Position numbers and translations under genes: made by a program. The notes under the pieces are model-generated. The model made no database searches and had not been told where the DNA came from. It was given only the letters and a program-made list of their open reading frames with translations. 64,000 nucleotides of DNA from Pseudodesulfovibrio hydrargyri (GTDB lineage Bacteria; Desulfobacterota; Desulfovibrionia; Desulfovibrionales; Desulfovibrionaceae): assembly GCF_001874525.1 (NCBI RefSeq), contig NZ_LKAQ01000004.1, positions 1,741,392 through 1,805,391 of the forward strand, in the 5' to 3' direction. Shown piece after piece: positions 28,053 through 37,720 of this stretch. Numbering within the stretch: position 1 is the first letter of the stretch; each line of letters begins with the position of its first letter.

Positions 28053-29152
28053 GGCTGGGTTTCCTCCCCGGACTGGGCTGCGGCCTTCGCCAATTCGCTC
28101 TTGGCGAGCCGGATGTATTGGAGCATGGGGCGACGGGCGATGCAGAAATAGCCGCACAGGCCGCATTCGAAGCAGGCGTCCACGGCCTCGGCCTCGGCCT
28201 TGGCGTACTGGCCGAACTCGGCATAGCTGGTGATCATGGCCGGATCGAGCCGGGCCGGGCAGCGGCGCACGCACTCGCCGCAGCCCACGCAGGCCGCGTC
28301 CACGGCCACCGGGGACGGATTGCGCACCAGGCCCACGGCCGTGGTCGAGCGGTCCACGCCCTGGCCGGGCGAGGCCGCGGCCGTGCCGCGCAGCACGCCG
28401 CCCAGGACGATGCGGTCCCCGTCGCGCAGGGTCTCGCCGTCGTTGGTCAGGATCTCGCCCACCGGGGTGCCCAGGGTGATCAGCCGGGCCGAGTTGCCCA
28501 CCGTGACCATGGTCTCCATGACCGGCAGGCCGGTGTCCATGATCAGCCCGGCGTGGAAGACCGTCTCCAGGCCGACCACCAGGGTGTTGTCCGGCATCTC
28601 GATGCCGGTCACGGCCTTGGCCACCAGGGGATCGAGCGCCTGGGGATACTGGTCGGCCAGGACCTTGACCTCCATGCCCGGCAGGCTCTCGCGCACGCCC
28701 CCGGGCACGGCCAGGAAAACGTCCACGGGCACGAATCCCCGGATCAGGGCCTCGGCCCCGGCCGAGAGGATGTCGAGCTTCTCGGCCAGCAGCGTCCGGC
28801 GGGAGAACAGGTTCGGCTCCTCGTCCATGGCGTTGATGATCAGGGTGTCCACCTGGTCGCAGGCCGGGACGTCGGCCCCGAGCTCGCGCAGGCGGGCGAG
28901 GAGTTCCGGGCCGCTCAGGCCGTCCAGGACCTCGGGCACCACGGTCTCGCCGTCCGTCGGGGCGAGGCGGACGCGGTACGGGTCCACGTGTTCCACGGTC
29001 CCGGCACAGGGCGCGTGGATGTCGCCCCGGCCCGGCGCGGACGCGGTGGCGATGCGCTCGCCGCGCCTGACCTCCTGGCCGCAGGCGACCAGCGGGCAGT
29101 GCCGGGTCAGGTTCATCTCCGCCTTGGCGGCGGGTGTCTCTTGAATCGTCAT
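28049..29152 (-). CDS. rnfC: Rnf electron transport complex subunit C
   Basis: A 367-residue cytoplasmic-face subunit that normally binds FMN, NADH and two [4Fe-4S] clusters. The clusters are seen as CVGCGECVRRCP and CFECGLCGYFC in the C-terminal quarter. The N-terminal barrel-sandwich region (GRGDIHAPCAGTVEHVDPYR) and the central SLBB-like region (LGTPVGEILTNDGETLRDGD) are present. It is somewhat shorter than typical RnfC of about 430 residues or more, and the NADH-site glycine loop is not obvious. That matters because RnfB carries an extra NAD(P) module. It starts seven bases after the decaheme cytochrome gene. Confidence 0.92.
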   Translation of the reverse strand: MTIQETPAAKAEMNLTRHCPLVACGQEVRRGERIATASAPGRGDIHAPCAGTVEHVDPYRVRLAPTDGETVVPEVLDGLSGPELLARLRELGADVPACDQVDTLIINAMDEEPNLFSRRTLLAEKLDILSAGAEALIRGFVPVDVFLAVPGGVRESLPGMEVKVLADQYPQALDPLVAKAVTGIEMPDNTLVVGLETVFHAGLIMDTGLPVMETMVTVGNSARLITLGTPVGEILTNDGETLRDGDRIVLGGVLRGTAAASPGQGVDRSTTAVGLVRNPSPVAVDAACVGCGECVRRCPARLDPAMITSYAEFGQYAKAEAEAVDACFECGLCGYFCIARRPMLQYIRLAKSELAKAAAQSGEETQP

Positions 29153-29159
29153 ATTCCGT

Positions 29160-29924
29160 CTACCTGCTGATGTGGCATTGGTTGCAATGGTCCGGGCCGT
29201 AGGGGCCCGCGCCCATCTCTTCGTGGCAGGACATGCACTGGTCGTGGAAGGCGTTCATGCGCGGCAGGACCAGCTCCCGGGTTTCGGCCTCGTGGCACTG
29301 GTTGCAGGCCGAGAAGTCGCCGTCGTAATCGGTCATGTCCTTCTGGATATGGCAGGATTTGCAGCTGGACAGCCCCTTGTCGAACATGTCCTCGTGGCAC
29401 TGGCCGCAGCTCTCGTGCCCGGCCTCGCGCATGGACAACAACTCGTCCGTGCTCTTTTCCGCATGGCAGTTGGTGCACTTTTGCGGCTCGGGCTCGATCT
29501 CCTTGCCGTGGTGGCAGTCCGAGCAGTCCGAGGCGTATTCGGTGTGCGCCTTGTGGTCGAAGTTGAGCTTGTCGTACTCCACGTGGTGGCAGCGCACGCA
29601 ATAGGATTCGTTGGGAAAGGAATCCATGTGGTTGTCCACGAAATTCTGGTCGAAATCGTTGGGATGGCAGGAGCCGCAGGCCAGGGCCCCGTCCTCGGGG
29701 GTGACGATGGGCTGGGATCTGTCGTGGTGGCACCGGGAACACTCGATCCCGTAATCCCGGTGATGCACCAGGTGCGAAAAGACGACCTTGCCCCCATTGT
29801 TCTCGAACAGGATGCGCACCGGCATCGGCTGCGACTGGCCTGATCGGACATAGCCGACGATGGCCACCGCCAGGAGCACGATGGTCGCCGCCATGACCGG
29901 AAATATCTTTGTTTTTGAACGCAT
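29160..29924 (-). CDS. Rnf-associated decaheme cytochrome c
   Basis: A 254-residue exported cytochrome with ten CXXCH haem motifs (CSRCHH, CGSCHP, CVRCHH, CSDCHH, CTNCHA, CGQCHE, CKSCHI, CNQCHE, CMSCHE, CNQCHI) spread from about residue 58 to the C-terminus. An N-terminal hydrophobic segment (VMAATIVLLAVAIVGYV) is an anchor or signal. It is the first gene of the rnf operon, an arrangement known from Desulfovibrio. It probably links periplasmic electron carriers such as tetraheme cytochrome c3 to Rnf. Start preceded by GAGAGGAACG. Confidence 0.93.
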   Translation of the reverse strand: MRSKTKIFPVMAATIVLLAVAIVGYVRSGQSQPMPVRILFENNGGKVVFSHLVHHRDYGIECSRCHHDRSQPIVTPEDGALACGSCHPNDFDQNFVDNHMDSFPNESYCVRCHHVEYDKLNFDHKAHTEYASDCSDCHHGKEIEPEPQKCTNCHAEKSTDELLSMREAGHESCGQCHEDMFDKGLSSCKSCHIQKDMTDYDGDFSACNQCHEAETRELVLPRMNAFHDQCMSCHEEMGAGPYGPDHCNQCHISR

Positions 29925-29987
29925 CGTTCCTCTCCGCCGCCTGTGGGCGGCAGCTCCGGGTGGTTACAGGTGAAGGATCATGTCAAT

Positions 29988-30014
29988 CCGCGGGCGGCCG
30001 GAGCCGCCCGCGGG
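29988..30014 (-). terminator. Strong hairpin after the DASS transporter gene
   Basis: CCGCGGGCGGC pairs with GCCGCCCGCGG around four bases, ten bases beyond the transporter stop codon on the minus strand. A T-tract is missing. The divergence between the dicarboxylate and rnf operons makes a termination role likely. Confidence 0.5.
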
Positions 30015-30023
30015 GTTGCGTCG

Positions 30024-31565
30024 TTACTTGGGAATGACCGCCCAATCCGGCACGATGCTGAGGTCCACGCCCCACAGCACCGGGAGGATGTAGACCACGA
30101 AGGCCGTGATCAGGAGCGTCCCGAATATGTTCAGCCAGACGCCCGCCTTGGCCATCTGCTTGATGGTCACGCATCCGCTGCCGAAGATGACGGCGTTGGG
30201 CGGCGTGGCCACCGGGAGCATGAAGGCGTAGGAGGCCGCCACGCACGCGCCCACGATGGTCGCGAACGGGTGCACGCCCATGGCGATGGCCGCCGAACCC
30301 ATGATGGGCACGAGCAGGGTCGCGGTGGCGGTGTTGGAGGTGATCTCGGTCAGGAAGATGGTGATCAGGACCACCGCGCCCACGAAGACGAGCATGCTGG
30401 TGCCTTCGAGCGCGCCGAGCTGGCCCGCGATGTAGGCGGCCAGGCCGGTCTTGGCGAAGCCGTTGGCGATGGCCAGGCCGCCGCCGAAGAGCAGGATCAC
30501 GTCCCAGGGAATCTTCACCGCGGTCTTCCAGTCCAGGAGGAACTCGCTCTTTTTGAAGTTCACGGGGATGGCGAACAGGATGAGCGCGCCGAAGATGGCG
30601 ATGGTCGCGTCGCCGATGTACTTGAAGTGGGGCATGATGCCCAGGACGAAGGAGGATTTGGCCATGAACCCGCGCGCCAGCCAGAAGGCGGCCATGAAAC
30701 AGCCCACGACCACGATCTTCTTCTCCGCATTGGACATGGGGCCGAGCTTCTTGACTTCGTCGTTGATGATCTTGGCGCCGCCCGCCAGCTCCATGCCGCC
30801 GGTGGGGAACAGGATCTTGGTCAGCAGGAGCCAGGCGAAGGCCATGGTGACGACCGCCAGCGGGACGCCGAAGAGCATCCACTGGCCGAATCCGATCTGC
30901 ACGCCGAACATCTTTTCGACCATGCCCGCCATGACGGTGTTGGGCGGGGTGCCGATGATGGTGGCCACGCCGCCGATGGACGCGGCGTAAGCGATGCCGA
31001 GCATCAGGCCGCGGCCGAAGTTGAACTCGGGGCCGACGTTGACGCTGCTCTCGCGCAGGTGGTCGGAGTCGAACCCGGTGGCCTGCTGGATGACGGCCAG
31101 CCCGATGGGCACCATCATCATGGCCGTGGCGGTGTTGGACACCCACATGGACAGAAAGCCGGTGGCGACCATGAAGCCCATGATCATGCGCGCCGGGCTC
31201 GTGCCGATGGCCTTGATGGTGTACAGGGCCACGCGGCGGTGCAGGTTCCACCGCTCCATGGTCACGGCCAGGAAAAAACCGCCCATGAACAGGTAAATCA
31301 GGTGGTTGGCGTACGGAGATGTGGACGCCGAGGATTTCATGACGCCCAGCAGGGGGAAAAGGGCGATGGGCATGAGCGAAGTGGCCGGAATGGGGATCGC
31401 CTCGGTGATCCACCAGATGGCCATCAGGGCGGTGACCGCCGCCACGCGCCATGCCTCGACCTTCATGCCTTCGGGAGCCGGGATGAGCAGCATGGCGATG
31501 AACACGATGGGCCCCAGGAAGAACCCTATTCGCTTGCCCTTGTTGGAATCAGCCTGATCAGACAT
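30024..31565 (-). CDS. DASS/SLC13-family dicarboxylate transporter
   Basis: A 513-residue integral membrane symporter, normally sodium-coupled, for succinate, fumarate or malate. It carries the two SNT motifs that bind sodium and carboxylate (SMWVSNTATAMMMVPIG and TEITSNTATATLLVPIM), plus the family blocks ALMAIWWITEAIPIPATSL and IIGTPPNTVMAGM. Length and about 12 hydrophobic segments fit the family. It is the last gene of the C4-dicarboxylate operon, separated from malic enzyme by a hairpin. Confidence 0.93.
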   Translation of the reverse strand: MSDQADSNKGKRIGFFLGPIVFIAMLLIPAPEGMKVEAWRVAAVTALMAIWWITEAIPIPATSLMPIALFPLLGVMKSSASTSPYANHLIYLFMGGFFLAVTMERWNLHRRVALYTIKAIGTSPARMIMGFMVATGFLSMWVSNTATAMMMVPIGLAVIQQATGFDSDHLRESSVNVGPEFNFGRGLMLGIAYAASIGGVATIIGTPPNTVMAGMVEKMFGVQIGFGQWMLFGVPLAVVTMAFAWLLLTKILFPTGGMELAGGAKIINDEVKKLGPMSNAEKKIVVVGCFMAAFWLARGFMAKSSFVLGIMPHFKYIGDATIAIFGALILFAIPVNFKKSEFLLDWKTAVKIPWDVILLFGGGLAIANGFAKTGLAAYIAGQLGALEGTSMLVFVGAVVLITIFLTEITSNTATATLLVPIMGSAAIAMGVHPFATIVGACVAASYAFMLPVATPPNAVIFGSGCVTIKQMAKAGVWLNIFGTLLITAFVVYILPVLWGVDLSIVPDWAVIPK

Positions 31566-31633
31566 TTTACACTCCTCAATTAGAACGTTTTCACCTCGGA
31601 TAGGACCGCAACCCCAGACGGCGCTGAGGAAAG

Positions 31634-31662
31634 ACCGGGCGGAGCACCCCGCTCCGCCCGGT
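31634..31662 (-). terminator. Hairpin between malic enzyme and DASS transporter genes
   Basis: ACCGGGCGGAGC (31634-31645) pairs perfectly with GCTCCGCCCGGT (31651-31662). On the minus strand only CTTTCC follows, so it may be a partial terminator reducing transporter expression or an mRNA-stability element. Confidence 0.5.
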
Positions 31663-31668
31663 ACTTAT

Positions 31669-32991
31669 TTATATTCCAAGATGATAGGTTTCGACGAATG
31701 CGCTGACGCGCTTGCCGGATTCGGCGATGCGCTTGCCCAGCGAGGCCTTGTACTCGTCCAGGTCGAGCTTTTTGCGGGCCACTCCCTCCTCCATGGCGGC
31801 CTTGGCCACGGCCACGGAGACGTACTCGATGAGCCGCAGGTCCAGCGCCTTGGGAATGACGTAGTCGGGCCCGAATTCGAGCTTGTCCACGCCGAACGCC
31901 TCGCAGACGTATTTCGGGGCCTCGGTCTTGGCCAGGTCGGCCAGGGCCTGGGCGGCGGCCAGCTTCATGCCCTCGGTGATGGCCGTGGCGCCGCAGTCGA
32001 GCGCGCCCCGGAAGATGAACGGGAAGCCGAGCACGTTGTTCACCTGGTTCGGGAAGTCCGAGCGGCCGGTGCCCATGATGCAGTCCGGGCGCGCCTGTTT
32101 GGCGTCGTCGTAGGTGATCTCCGGGTCCGGGTTGGCGCAGGCGAAGATGATCGGGCAGTTGTCGGACATGGACTTGACCATCTCCTTGGAGACCACGCCC
32201 GCCTTGGACAGGCCCAGGAAGCAGTCCGCGCCGACCATGGCCTCGGCCAGGGAGCCGTACGCCTTGTCGGTGGCGTACTGTTGCTTGAACTCGTTCAGGT
32301 CGGTCCGGGACTTGTTGATGTGTCCCCTGGAGTCGAACATGGCGATGTTCTCGAACTTCACGCCCATGTTTCGGTACAGGTTGGTGCAGGCGATGGCCGC
32401 CGCGCCCGCGCCGGAGATGACCACGCGCATCTGCGCCGGGTCCTTGCCCGAGATTTCCAGCGCGTTCATCATGCCGGCCGCGGTGACGATGGCCGTGCCG
32501 TGCTGGTCGTCATGGAAGACCGGGATGTTCATTTCCTTTTTCAGTTTCTCTTCGATGTAGAAGCATTCCGGGGCCTTGATGTCCTCGAGGTTGATGCCGC
32601 CGAAGGTCGGCTCCAGGGCCTTGGTGACCGCGCACAGTTCGTCGGGATCGGTCACGTTAAGGTTGATGTCGTAGACGTCCACGTCGCCGAAGACCTTGAA
32701 CAGCACGCCCTTGCCCTCCATGACCGGCTTGCCGGCCAGGGGGCCGATGTTGCCCAGGCCGAGCACGGCGGTGCCGTTGGAGACCACGGCCACGAGGTTG
32801 CCGCGTCCGGTGTACTCGTAGACCAGCTCCGGGTTCTCGTGGATCGCCTTGCACGCCTCGGCCACGCCGGGGCTGTAGGCCATGGACAGATGCTTCTGGG
32901 TCTTGCACGGCTTGACCGGGACGACCTCGACCTTTCCCTTCCTGCCATGGGAATGGTAGTTCAGGGCTTCCTCTTTGGTGAATAATGCCAT
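31669..32991 (-). CDS. Malic enzyme (malate to pyruvate), short form
   Basis: A 440-residue oxidative decarboxylase of the bacterial short type, without the C-terminal Pta-like domain of MaeB. Conserved features are [32 protein letters not shown], the malate/metal block [15 protein letters not shown] and the nucleotide fold [20 protein letters not shown]. It converts malate to pyruvate and CO2 with reduction of NAD(P)+, linking fumarase to the pyruvate pathway encoded nearby. AAGGAG precedes the start. It follows the fumarase beta gene by 25 bases. Confidence 0.94.
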   Translation of the reverse strand: MALFTKEEALNYHSHGRKGKVEVVPVKPCKTQKHLSMAYSPGVAEACKAIHENPELVYEYTGRGNLVAVVSNGTAVLGLGNIGPLAGKPVMEGKGVLFKVFGDVDVYDINLNVTDPDELCAVTKALEPTFGGINLEDIKAPECFYIEEKLKKEMNIPVFHDDQHGTAIVTAAGMMNALEISGKDPAQMRVVISGAGAAAIACTNLYRNMGVKFENIAMFDSRGHINKSRTDLNEFKQQYATDKAYGSLAEAMVGADCFLGLSKAGVVSKEMVKSMSDNCPIIFACANPDPEITYDDAKQARPDCIMGTGRSDFPNQVNNVLGFPFIFRGALDCGATAITEGMKLAAAQALADLAKTEAPKYVCEAFGVDKLEFGPDYVIPKALDLRLIEYVSVAVAKAAMEEGVARKKLDLDEYKASLGKRIAESGKRVSAFVETYHLGI

Positions 32992-33016
32992 TTCGCTAGC
33001 TCCTTGAGGTTGTGCG

Positions 33017-33574
33017 TTATTCGATGCCCGCGGCCTTGCGGTCGGGCACGGCGTACAGTTCGCCGCCGTGGGAATCGTTGATGACGAGCAGGGGGAAGTC
33101 CTCGACCTTCATCTCGCGGATGGCCTCGGGGCCGAGCTCGTCGAAGGCGATGACGTTGGACTCCACGATGGAGTTGGACAGCAGCGCGCCCGCGCCGCCG
33201 GTGGCGCCGAAGTACACGGCGGTATAGTCCTGCATGGCCTGCCGGGTGGGGGCGTCGCGCTTGCCCTTGCCGATGGTCGCCTTGAGCCCCAGGGAGTAGA
33301 GGCGCGGGGCATAGGAGTCCATGCGGTAGGAGGTGGTCGGTCCGGCCGCGCCGATGGGGCGGCCCGGAGGGGCCGGGGAGGGGCCGACGTAGTAGATGGC
33401 CGCGCCCTTGAGGTCGAACGGCAGTTCCTTGCCCGCGTCGAGCAGGTCCACGAGCTTCTTGTGGGCCGCGTCGCGCGCGGAGTAGATGGTCCCGGTCAGG
33501 AAGACCACGTCGCCCGCCTTGAGCTGGGCGATGTCTTGATCGGTCAGCGGGGTGTTCAGTTTGTATTCAGCCAT
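33017..33574 (-). CDS. Class I fumarase, beta (C-terminal) subunit
   Basis: A 185-residue subunit equivalent to the C-terminal domain of one-chain class I fumarases. It reads LTGTIYSARDAAHKK, YYVGPSPAPPGRPIGAAGPT, TTSYRMDSYAPRL and YFGATGGAGALLS, all characteristic. The start overlaps the alpha-subunit stop (TAATG) and has GAGGAGG upstream. The alpha and beta chains together form the oxygen-sensitive [4Fe-4S] hydratase interconverting fumarate and malate. Confidence 0.95.
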   Translation of the reverse strand: MAEYKLNTPLTDQDIAQLKAGDVVFLTGTIYSARDAAHKKLVDLLDAGKELPFDLKGAAIYYVGPSPAPPGRPIGAAGPTTSYRMDSYAPRLYSLGLKATIGKGKRDAPTRQAMQDYTAVYFGATGGAGALLSNSIVESNVIAFDELGPEAIREMKVEDFPLLVINDSHGGELYAVPDRKAAGIE

Positions 33575-34413
33575 TAGAGTACGACCTCCTCGTGCCGCTG
33601 GGAGTGGCACTGCACGTTGACCGCCAGGGGCAGGCTCGCCAGGTGGCACGGTTCCATGGTGATCTTCACGCCGAGCACGGTGGTCTTGCCGCCCAGCCCC
33701 ATGGGGCCGATGCCGAGCGCGTTGATGGCGTCCTCGAGTTCCTTTTCCTTGGCCGCGATTTCCGGGTCCGGATGGGTGTCGTCGAGCTTGCGCAGCAGGC
33801 CGCGCTTGGCGATCTTGGCCGCGTGTTCGAAGGTCCCGCCGATGCCCACGCCGATGACCGTGGGCGGGCAGGGGTTGGGGCCCGCCTCGGCCACGCGGTT
33901 GATGACGAACTTCTTGATCCCCTCCCAGCCCTGGGCCGGGGCGAGCATGGTCACGCGGGACATGTTCTCGGCCCCGCCGCCCTTGGCCATGTAGGATATC
34001 TTGAGTTTGTCGCCGGGCACGAAGTCGAAGTGGATGACGGCCGGGGTGCCGTCACCGGTGTTGGCCCGGGAGAGCGGATCGCAGGCGGACTTGCGCAGGT
34101 AGCCGTCGGCGTATCCCTTGCGGGTGCCCTCGTTGATGGCGTCGCGCAGGTTGCCGCCCTCGATGCGCACCTCGTCGCCCACCTCCACGAAGTAGACGGC
34201 CAGTCCGCAGTCCTGGCACAGGGGCAGCTTGGTGTCGAAGGCCAGGTCCGCGTTCTCCAGGAGCTGGCGGATCACTTCCTTGGCGGACGGGCTGGTTTCC
34301 TCGGCCATGGCCGATTCAAGCCGGGCGCGCACGTCGGCGGGCAGCTCGGTGTTGGAACTGACGCACATCTTGGCGACGGCGTCGACGATGTCGCTGGTCT
34401 GGATGGTACGCAT
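33574..34413 (-). CDS. Class I fumarase, alpha (Fe-S) subunit
   Basis: A 279-residue catalytic subunit. The three cluster cysteines appear in LPLCQDCGLAVYF, AGPNPCPPTVIGVGIGG and ITMEPCHLASLP. EGGNLRDAINEGTRKGYADG and SCDP-type block KSACDPLSRANTG are family hallmarks. It starts one base after frdB and overlaps the beta subunit, so stoichiometric expression is likely. It hydrates fumarate to malate, or works in reverse to feed fumarate reductase. Confidence 0.95.
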   Translation of the reverse strand: MRTIQTSDIVDAVAKMCVSSNTELPADVRARLESAMAEETSPSAKEVIRQLLENADLAFDTKLPLCQDCGLAVYFVEVGDEVRIEGGNLRDAINEGTRKGYADGYLRKSACDPLSRANTGDGTPAVIHFDFVPGDKLKISYMAKGGGAENMSRVTMLAPAQGWEGIKKFVINRVAEAGPNPCPPTVIGVGIGGTFEHAAKIAKRGLLRKLDDTHPDPEIAAKEKELEDAINALGIGPMGLGGKTTVLGVKITMEPCHLASLPLAVNVQCHSQRHEEVVL

Positions 34414-34414
34414 G

Positions 34415-35155
34415 CTATTTCTTCCTGAAGATCTGCTTCATTGCGGTGATGCCCATCTTGCGGCGCAGGAAGCCGAGCTGGTTCTGCAGGGGCAGCCCCT
34501 TGGGACAGACGTCTTCGCAGGCCAGCAGGCCCATGCAGCCGAAGATGCCGTTGTCGTTGCCGATGACCTCGAAGTACTCGCGGTCCGTGCGCTCGTCGCG
34601 GGGGTCGACCACGAAGCGGGCGATGCGGTTCAGGGCGGCCGCGCCCATGAAATCGTCGCGCAGCCGGGCGGTGCCGCAGGCCGAGATGCAGCAGCCGCAT
34701 TCGATGCAGCGCTCCAGCTCGTAGATCTGCTCGGCCACCTCGTTGTCCATGCGCTCTTCTTCCTTGGCCGGGTCGAAGACCTTGTTGGTGTGCACCCAGG
34801 ACTCGGTCTTGGCGTACATCTCGCGGAACCAGACGCCCGTGTCCACGGACAGGTCGCCGACGAGCTTGAAGACCGGCAGGGGGTGCAGGACGATGTGCCC
34901 GGGCTGGTCCTTGGTCTTGGTCTGGCAGGCCAGGCCGGGGCGGCCGTTGATGACCATGGCGCATGCGCCGCAGATGCCCGCCCGGCAGCAGAAGTCGAAG
35001 ACCAGGCTCGGGTCCTGCTCCTCGCGCAGCCGGTTCAGGGCGATGAACAGGGTCATGTTCGGCGTCTCGTCCAGGATGAACTCCTGCATGTGCGGGACGT
35101 CGCCCTTCCTCTCGGGATTGTACCGGAATATCTCGAATTTCAGTTGTCTACCCAT
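34415..35155 (-). CDS. frdB: Fumarate reductase iron-sulfur subunit
   Basis: A 246-residue subunit carrying the three usual clusters: [2Fe-2S] in FCCRAGICGACAMVING, [4Fe-4S] in CIECGCCISACG and the third in CEDVCPKGLPLQNQLG. It passes electrons between the diheme membrane subunit FrdC and the flavoprotein FrdA. AAAGGAACA precedes the start. It lies between frdA and the fumarase genes in the same operon. Confidence 0.96.
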   Translation of the reverse strand: MGRQLKFEIFRYNPERKGDVPHMQEFILDETPNMTLFIALNRLREEQDPSLVFDFCCRAGICGACAMVINGRPGLACQTKTKDQPGHIVLHPLPVFKLVGDLSVDTGVWFREMYAKTESWVHTNKVFDPAKEEERMDNEVAEQIYELERCIECGCCISACGTARLRDDFMGAAALNRIARFVVDPRDERTDREYFEVIGNDNGIFGCMGLLACEDVCPKGLPLQNQLGFLRRKMGITAMKQIFRKK

Positions 35156-35178
35156 GATGTGTTCCTTTCTTGACCGGG

Positions 35179-37068
35179 TTACTTCTTCTTCCCGATTTCG
35201 GTGACGGGGCTCTTCACGGTGCGCTCGGTCACGTACTTCTCGTCAGCCGGGATGATCTTGCCGCCGCCGTAGCCGCGGTCGCCCGGGGGCAGTTCGAACA
35301 GCGGAGTGGTGTCCTCGTACTTGAGGTCGGGCATGTCCGCGCCTTCGGGCCAGTAGGCCAGGGTGCGGTTGAGCCACTCGGCGTCGTTGCGCTCGGGGAA
35401 GTCCTCGCGGTTGTGGGAGCCGCGCGATTCGGTGCGCATCAGCGCCGCCTGGGCGATGCACATGGCCAGCCTGACCTGGCCCTCCAGCTTCATGGCCGCG
35501 GCCAGCTCGTGGTTGGCGCCCACGCCGTCGGAGACCAGGCCGACCTTGCGGGCCTTCTCCATGGTCCCCTGCAGGGTCTGGACGCACTCCTCGAGGCCTT
35601 CCTTGTTGCGGAAGACGAAGCAGCCCTTCATCAGCGCCTCCTGCATCTCGTTGCGGACCTCGTAGACGTTCAGCTTGCCGTTGCGGCCGTGGGTGACGTC
35701 ATGGATGCGTTCTTCCTGGCGCTTGACCTCGGCGTTGACGACACCGGTGTCGAAGGTGGTCTCGTAGCCCTTGAGGAACTCGACGATCTTGGCGCCGATG
35801 ATGCCGCCCGCGACCACGGTCTCGGCCAGGGAGTTGCCGCCCAGCCGGTTGAAGCCGTGCATGTCCCAGCAGGCCGCCTCGCCCGCGGAGTACAGCCCCT
35901 TGAGGCCGTAGACCGCGCCGTCCTTGTTGGTCCGGATGCCGGCCATGGTGTAGTGCTGGGTCGGGCGCACGGGGATCAGCTCCACGCGCGGGTCCACGCC
36001 CAGGAAGTGGTGGCAGATCTCGTCCACTTCGCGCAGCTTGGTGGAGATGTGCTTGTCGCCGAGGTGGCGGATGTCCAGCCAGAGGTGCTCGCCGTAGGGG
36101 GACTTCACGCCCTTGCCCGCGCGCATGTGTTCGGTCATCCGGCGGGAGACCACGTCGCGCGAGGCCAGCTCGGCCTTTTCCGGCTCGTAGATGTGCATGA
36201 ACCGCTCTTCGTTGACGTCGAGCAGCGTTCCGCCGTCGCCGCGGCAGCCCTCGGTGACCAGGATGTCGGTGGGCACGATGCCGGTGGGGTGGAACTGGAT
36301 GGATTCCGGGTTGCCGATGGGCACCAGCCCGGTCTCGTGGGCCAGGATGTGGCCGCCGCCGTCGCAGATGACCGCGTTGGTGGTGGCCTTGTAGATGCGC
36401 CCGAAGCCGCCGGTGCAGATGGCCGTGGCCTTGGCCAGGTGGACCTCGAGCTGGCCGTTGCGCAGGTCGCGGACCACCGCGCCCATGCACTTGTCGCCGT
36501 CGTGGATCAGGGAGATGGCCTCCTTCTTGTCGAACACGTCGATGCCGAGCTGGGCGCAGCGGTTGTCCATGGTGCACATGACCGCGTGGCCGGTGCCGTC
36601 CGAGGTGTAGCAGGTGCGCCACTTGGCCGTGCCGCCGAAGGAGCGGGCCGTGATCAGCCCCTCGTTCTCTTCCTTCTCGTATTTTTCGAATTTCTCGCCG
36701 CCCTTGAAGTAGAAGGACTGGCCGGGCACCACGCGGTTCCAGGGCACGCCCCAGGCCGCCAGGCGGCGCATCTCGATGGGCGCGGCGTCGGCGAAGAGCC
36801 GGGCGACCTCCTGGTCGCAGCCCCAGTCCGAGCCCTTGACGGTGTCGATGAAGTGGACGTCCGGGTTGTCGCCCTCGCCCTTGGCGCAGTTGCCGAGCGC
36901 GGCCTGCATGCCGCCCTGGGCGGCCGAGGAGTGGGAGCGCCGGGCGGGCACGATGGACAGGCAGGTGGCCTTGAAGCCGTTCTGGGCGGCCTCGCAGGCC
37001 ACGCGCTCGCCGGACAGTCCGGCGCCGATGACGAGCAGGTCGGAATAGAATGTCTGCATGGAGTTCAC
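35179..37068 (-). CDS. frdA: Fumarate reductase flavoprotein subunit
   Basis: A 629-residue catalytic subunit. The N-terminal FAD fold (LLVIGAGLSGERVACEAAQ) is followed by HSSAAQGGMQAALGN, where the histidine forms the covalent FAD link. The active-site region includes QFHPTGIVPTDILVTEGCRGDG and the capping-domain block HYTMAGIRTNKDGAV. GAGGTG precedes the start. With FrdB and FrdC it interconverts fumarate and succinate at the cytoplasmic face of the membrane. Confidence 0.96.
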   Translation of the reverse strand: MNSMQTFYSDLLVIGAGLSGERVACEAAQNGFKATCLSIVPARRSHSSAAQGGMQAALGNCAKGEGDNPDVHFIDTVKGSDWGCDQEVARLFADAAPIEMRRLAAWGVPWNRVVPGQSFYFKGGEKFEKYEKEENEGLITARSFGGTAKWRTCYTSDGTGHAVMCTMDNRCAQLGIDVFDKKEAISLIHDGDKCMGAVVRDLRNGQLEVHLAKATAICTGGFGRIYKATTNAVICDGGGHILAHETGLVPIGNPESIQFHPTGIVPTDILVTEGCRGDGGTLLDVNEERFMHIYEPEKAELASRDVVSRRMTEHMRAGKGVKSPYGEHLWLDIRHLGDKHISTKLREVDEICHHFLGVDPRVELIPVRPTQHYTMAGIRTNKDGAVYGLKGLYSAGEAACWDMHGFNRLGGNSLAETVVAGGIIGAKIVEFLKGYETTFDTGVVNAEVKRQEERIHDVTHGRNGKLNVYEVRNEMQEALMKGCFVFRNKEGLEECVQTLQGTMEKARKVGLVSDGVGANHELAAAMKLEGQVRLAMCIAQAALMRTESRGSHNREDFPERNDAEWLNRTLAYWPEGADMPDLKYEDTTPLFELPPGDRGYGGGKIIPADEKYVTERTVKSPVTEIGKKK

Positions 37069-37072
37069 CTCG

Positions 37073-37720
37073 TTAGCTCAGCGTTATGAAGCGGATCAGG
37101 GTGATGACGCCGATGACCATGAAGATGGAGAACAGGGTCGTCTCGAAGCGCTTGAAGCCCTTCCGCTGTTCGGATTTCACGAAACCCCATTTCACGGCGA
37201 TGCGGTAGAAGCCGACGCTGACGTGAAGCTCCACGCTGGGAAGGAGGATCATGTAGAAGAGAAACCACCAGAAGTGCTGCATGCGCGCGGCGGACTTGGC
37301 GGCGGTGATGGGCAGGTCGTTGAGCACGACCCACATGTGGATGGCGCCCAGGATCAGGATGATCATGGCGGTCGCGGCCTGGACGACCCACAGCCAGGTG
37401 TCGCGGTGCTTCATCATCTTGGCGTGGGCCCAGATGGTGCCCTGCCCCTCGGCGCGGAAGGGGATCTTGCGCGCGGCCAGGGCGAAGTGGACCAGGAAGG
37501 TCAGGAAGATCAGCGGGCCGCCGACCTGGGCCATGTAGGTGGCCTCGAAGAAGCCGGCGATGGCGTTCATCACGCCCGGGGAAATGACCACCGAAGACAC
37601 GAGCAGCATGTGACACCACATGAAAAGGATCAGGCTTGCTCCCGTCAGCATCTGCAGCCAGTCGAGGGCGGCATCGGTGAGGGACACGCCTGGAACGGAT
37701 GTCGTAAAGGTTTTCATCAT
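37073..37720 (-). CDS. frdC: Fumarate reductase diheme cytochrome b subunit
   Basis: A 215-residue membrane subunit with five hydrophobic helices, of the Wolinella-type single-chain diheme family. Candidate haem ligands are H37 (MWCHMLLVS), H78 (FLVHFALAARK), H128 (AIHMWVV) and H166 (VELHVSVG). It would exchange electrons with menaquinone. The N-terminus has two consecutive ATG codons; AGGTGAAGA is slightly better spaced for the second (37717). It is the first gene of the dicarboxylate operon, behind a sigma-54 promoter. Confidence 0.93.
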   Translation of the reverse strand: MMKTFTTSVPGVSLTDAALDWLQMLTGASLILFMWCHMLLVSSVVISPGVMNAIAGFFEATYMAQVGGPLIFLTFLVHFALAARKIPFRAEGQGTIWAHAKMMKHRDTWLWVVQAATAMIILILGAIHMWVVLNDLPITAAKSAARMQHFWWFLFYMILLPSVELHVSVGFYRIAVKWGFVKSEQRKGFKRFETTLFSIFMVIGVITLIRFITLS

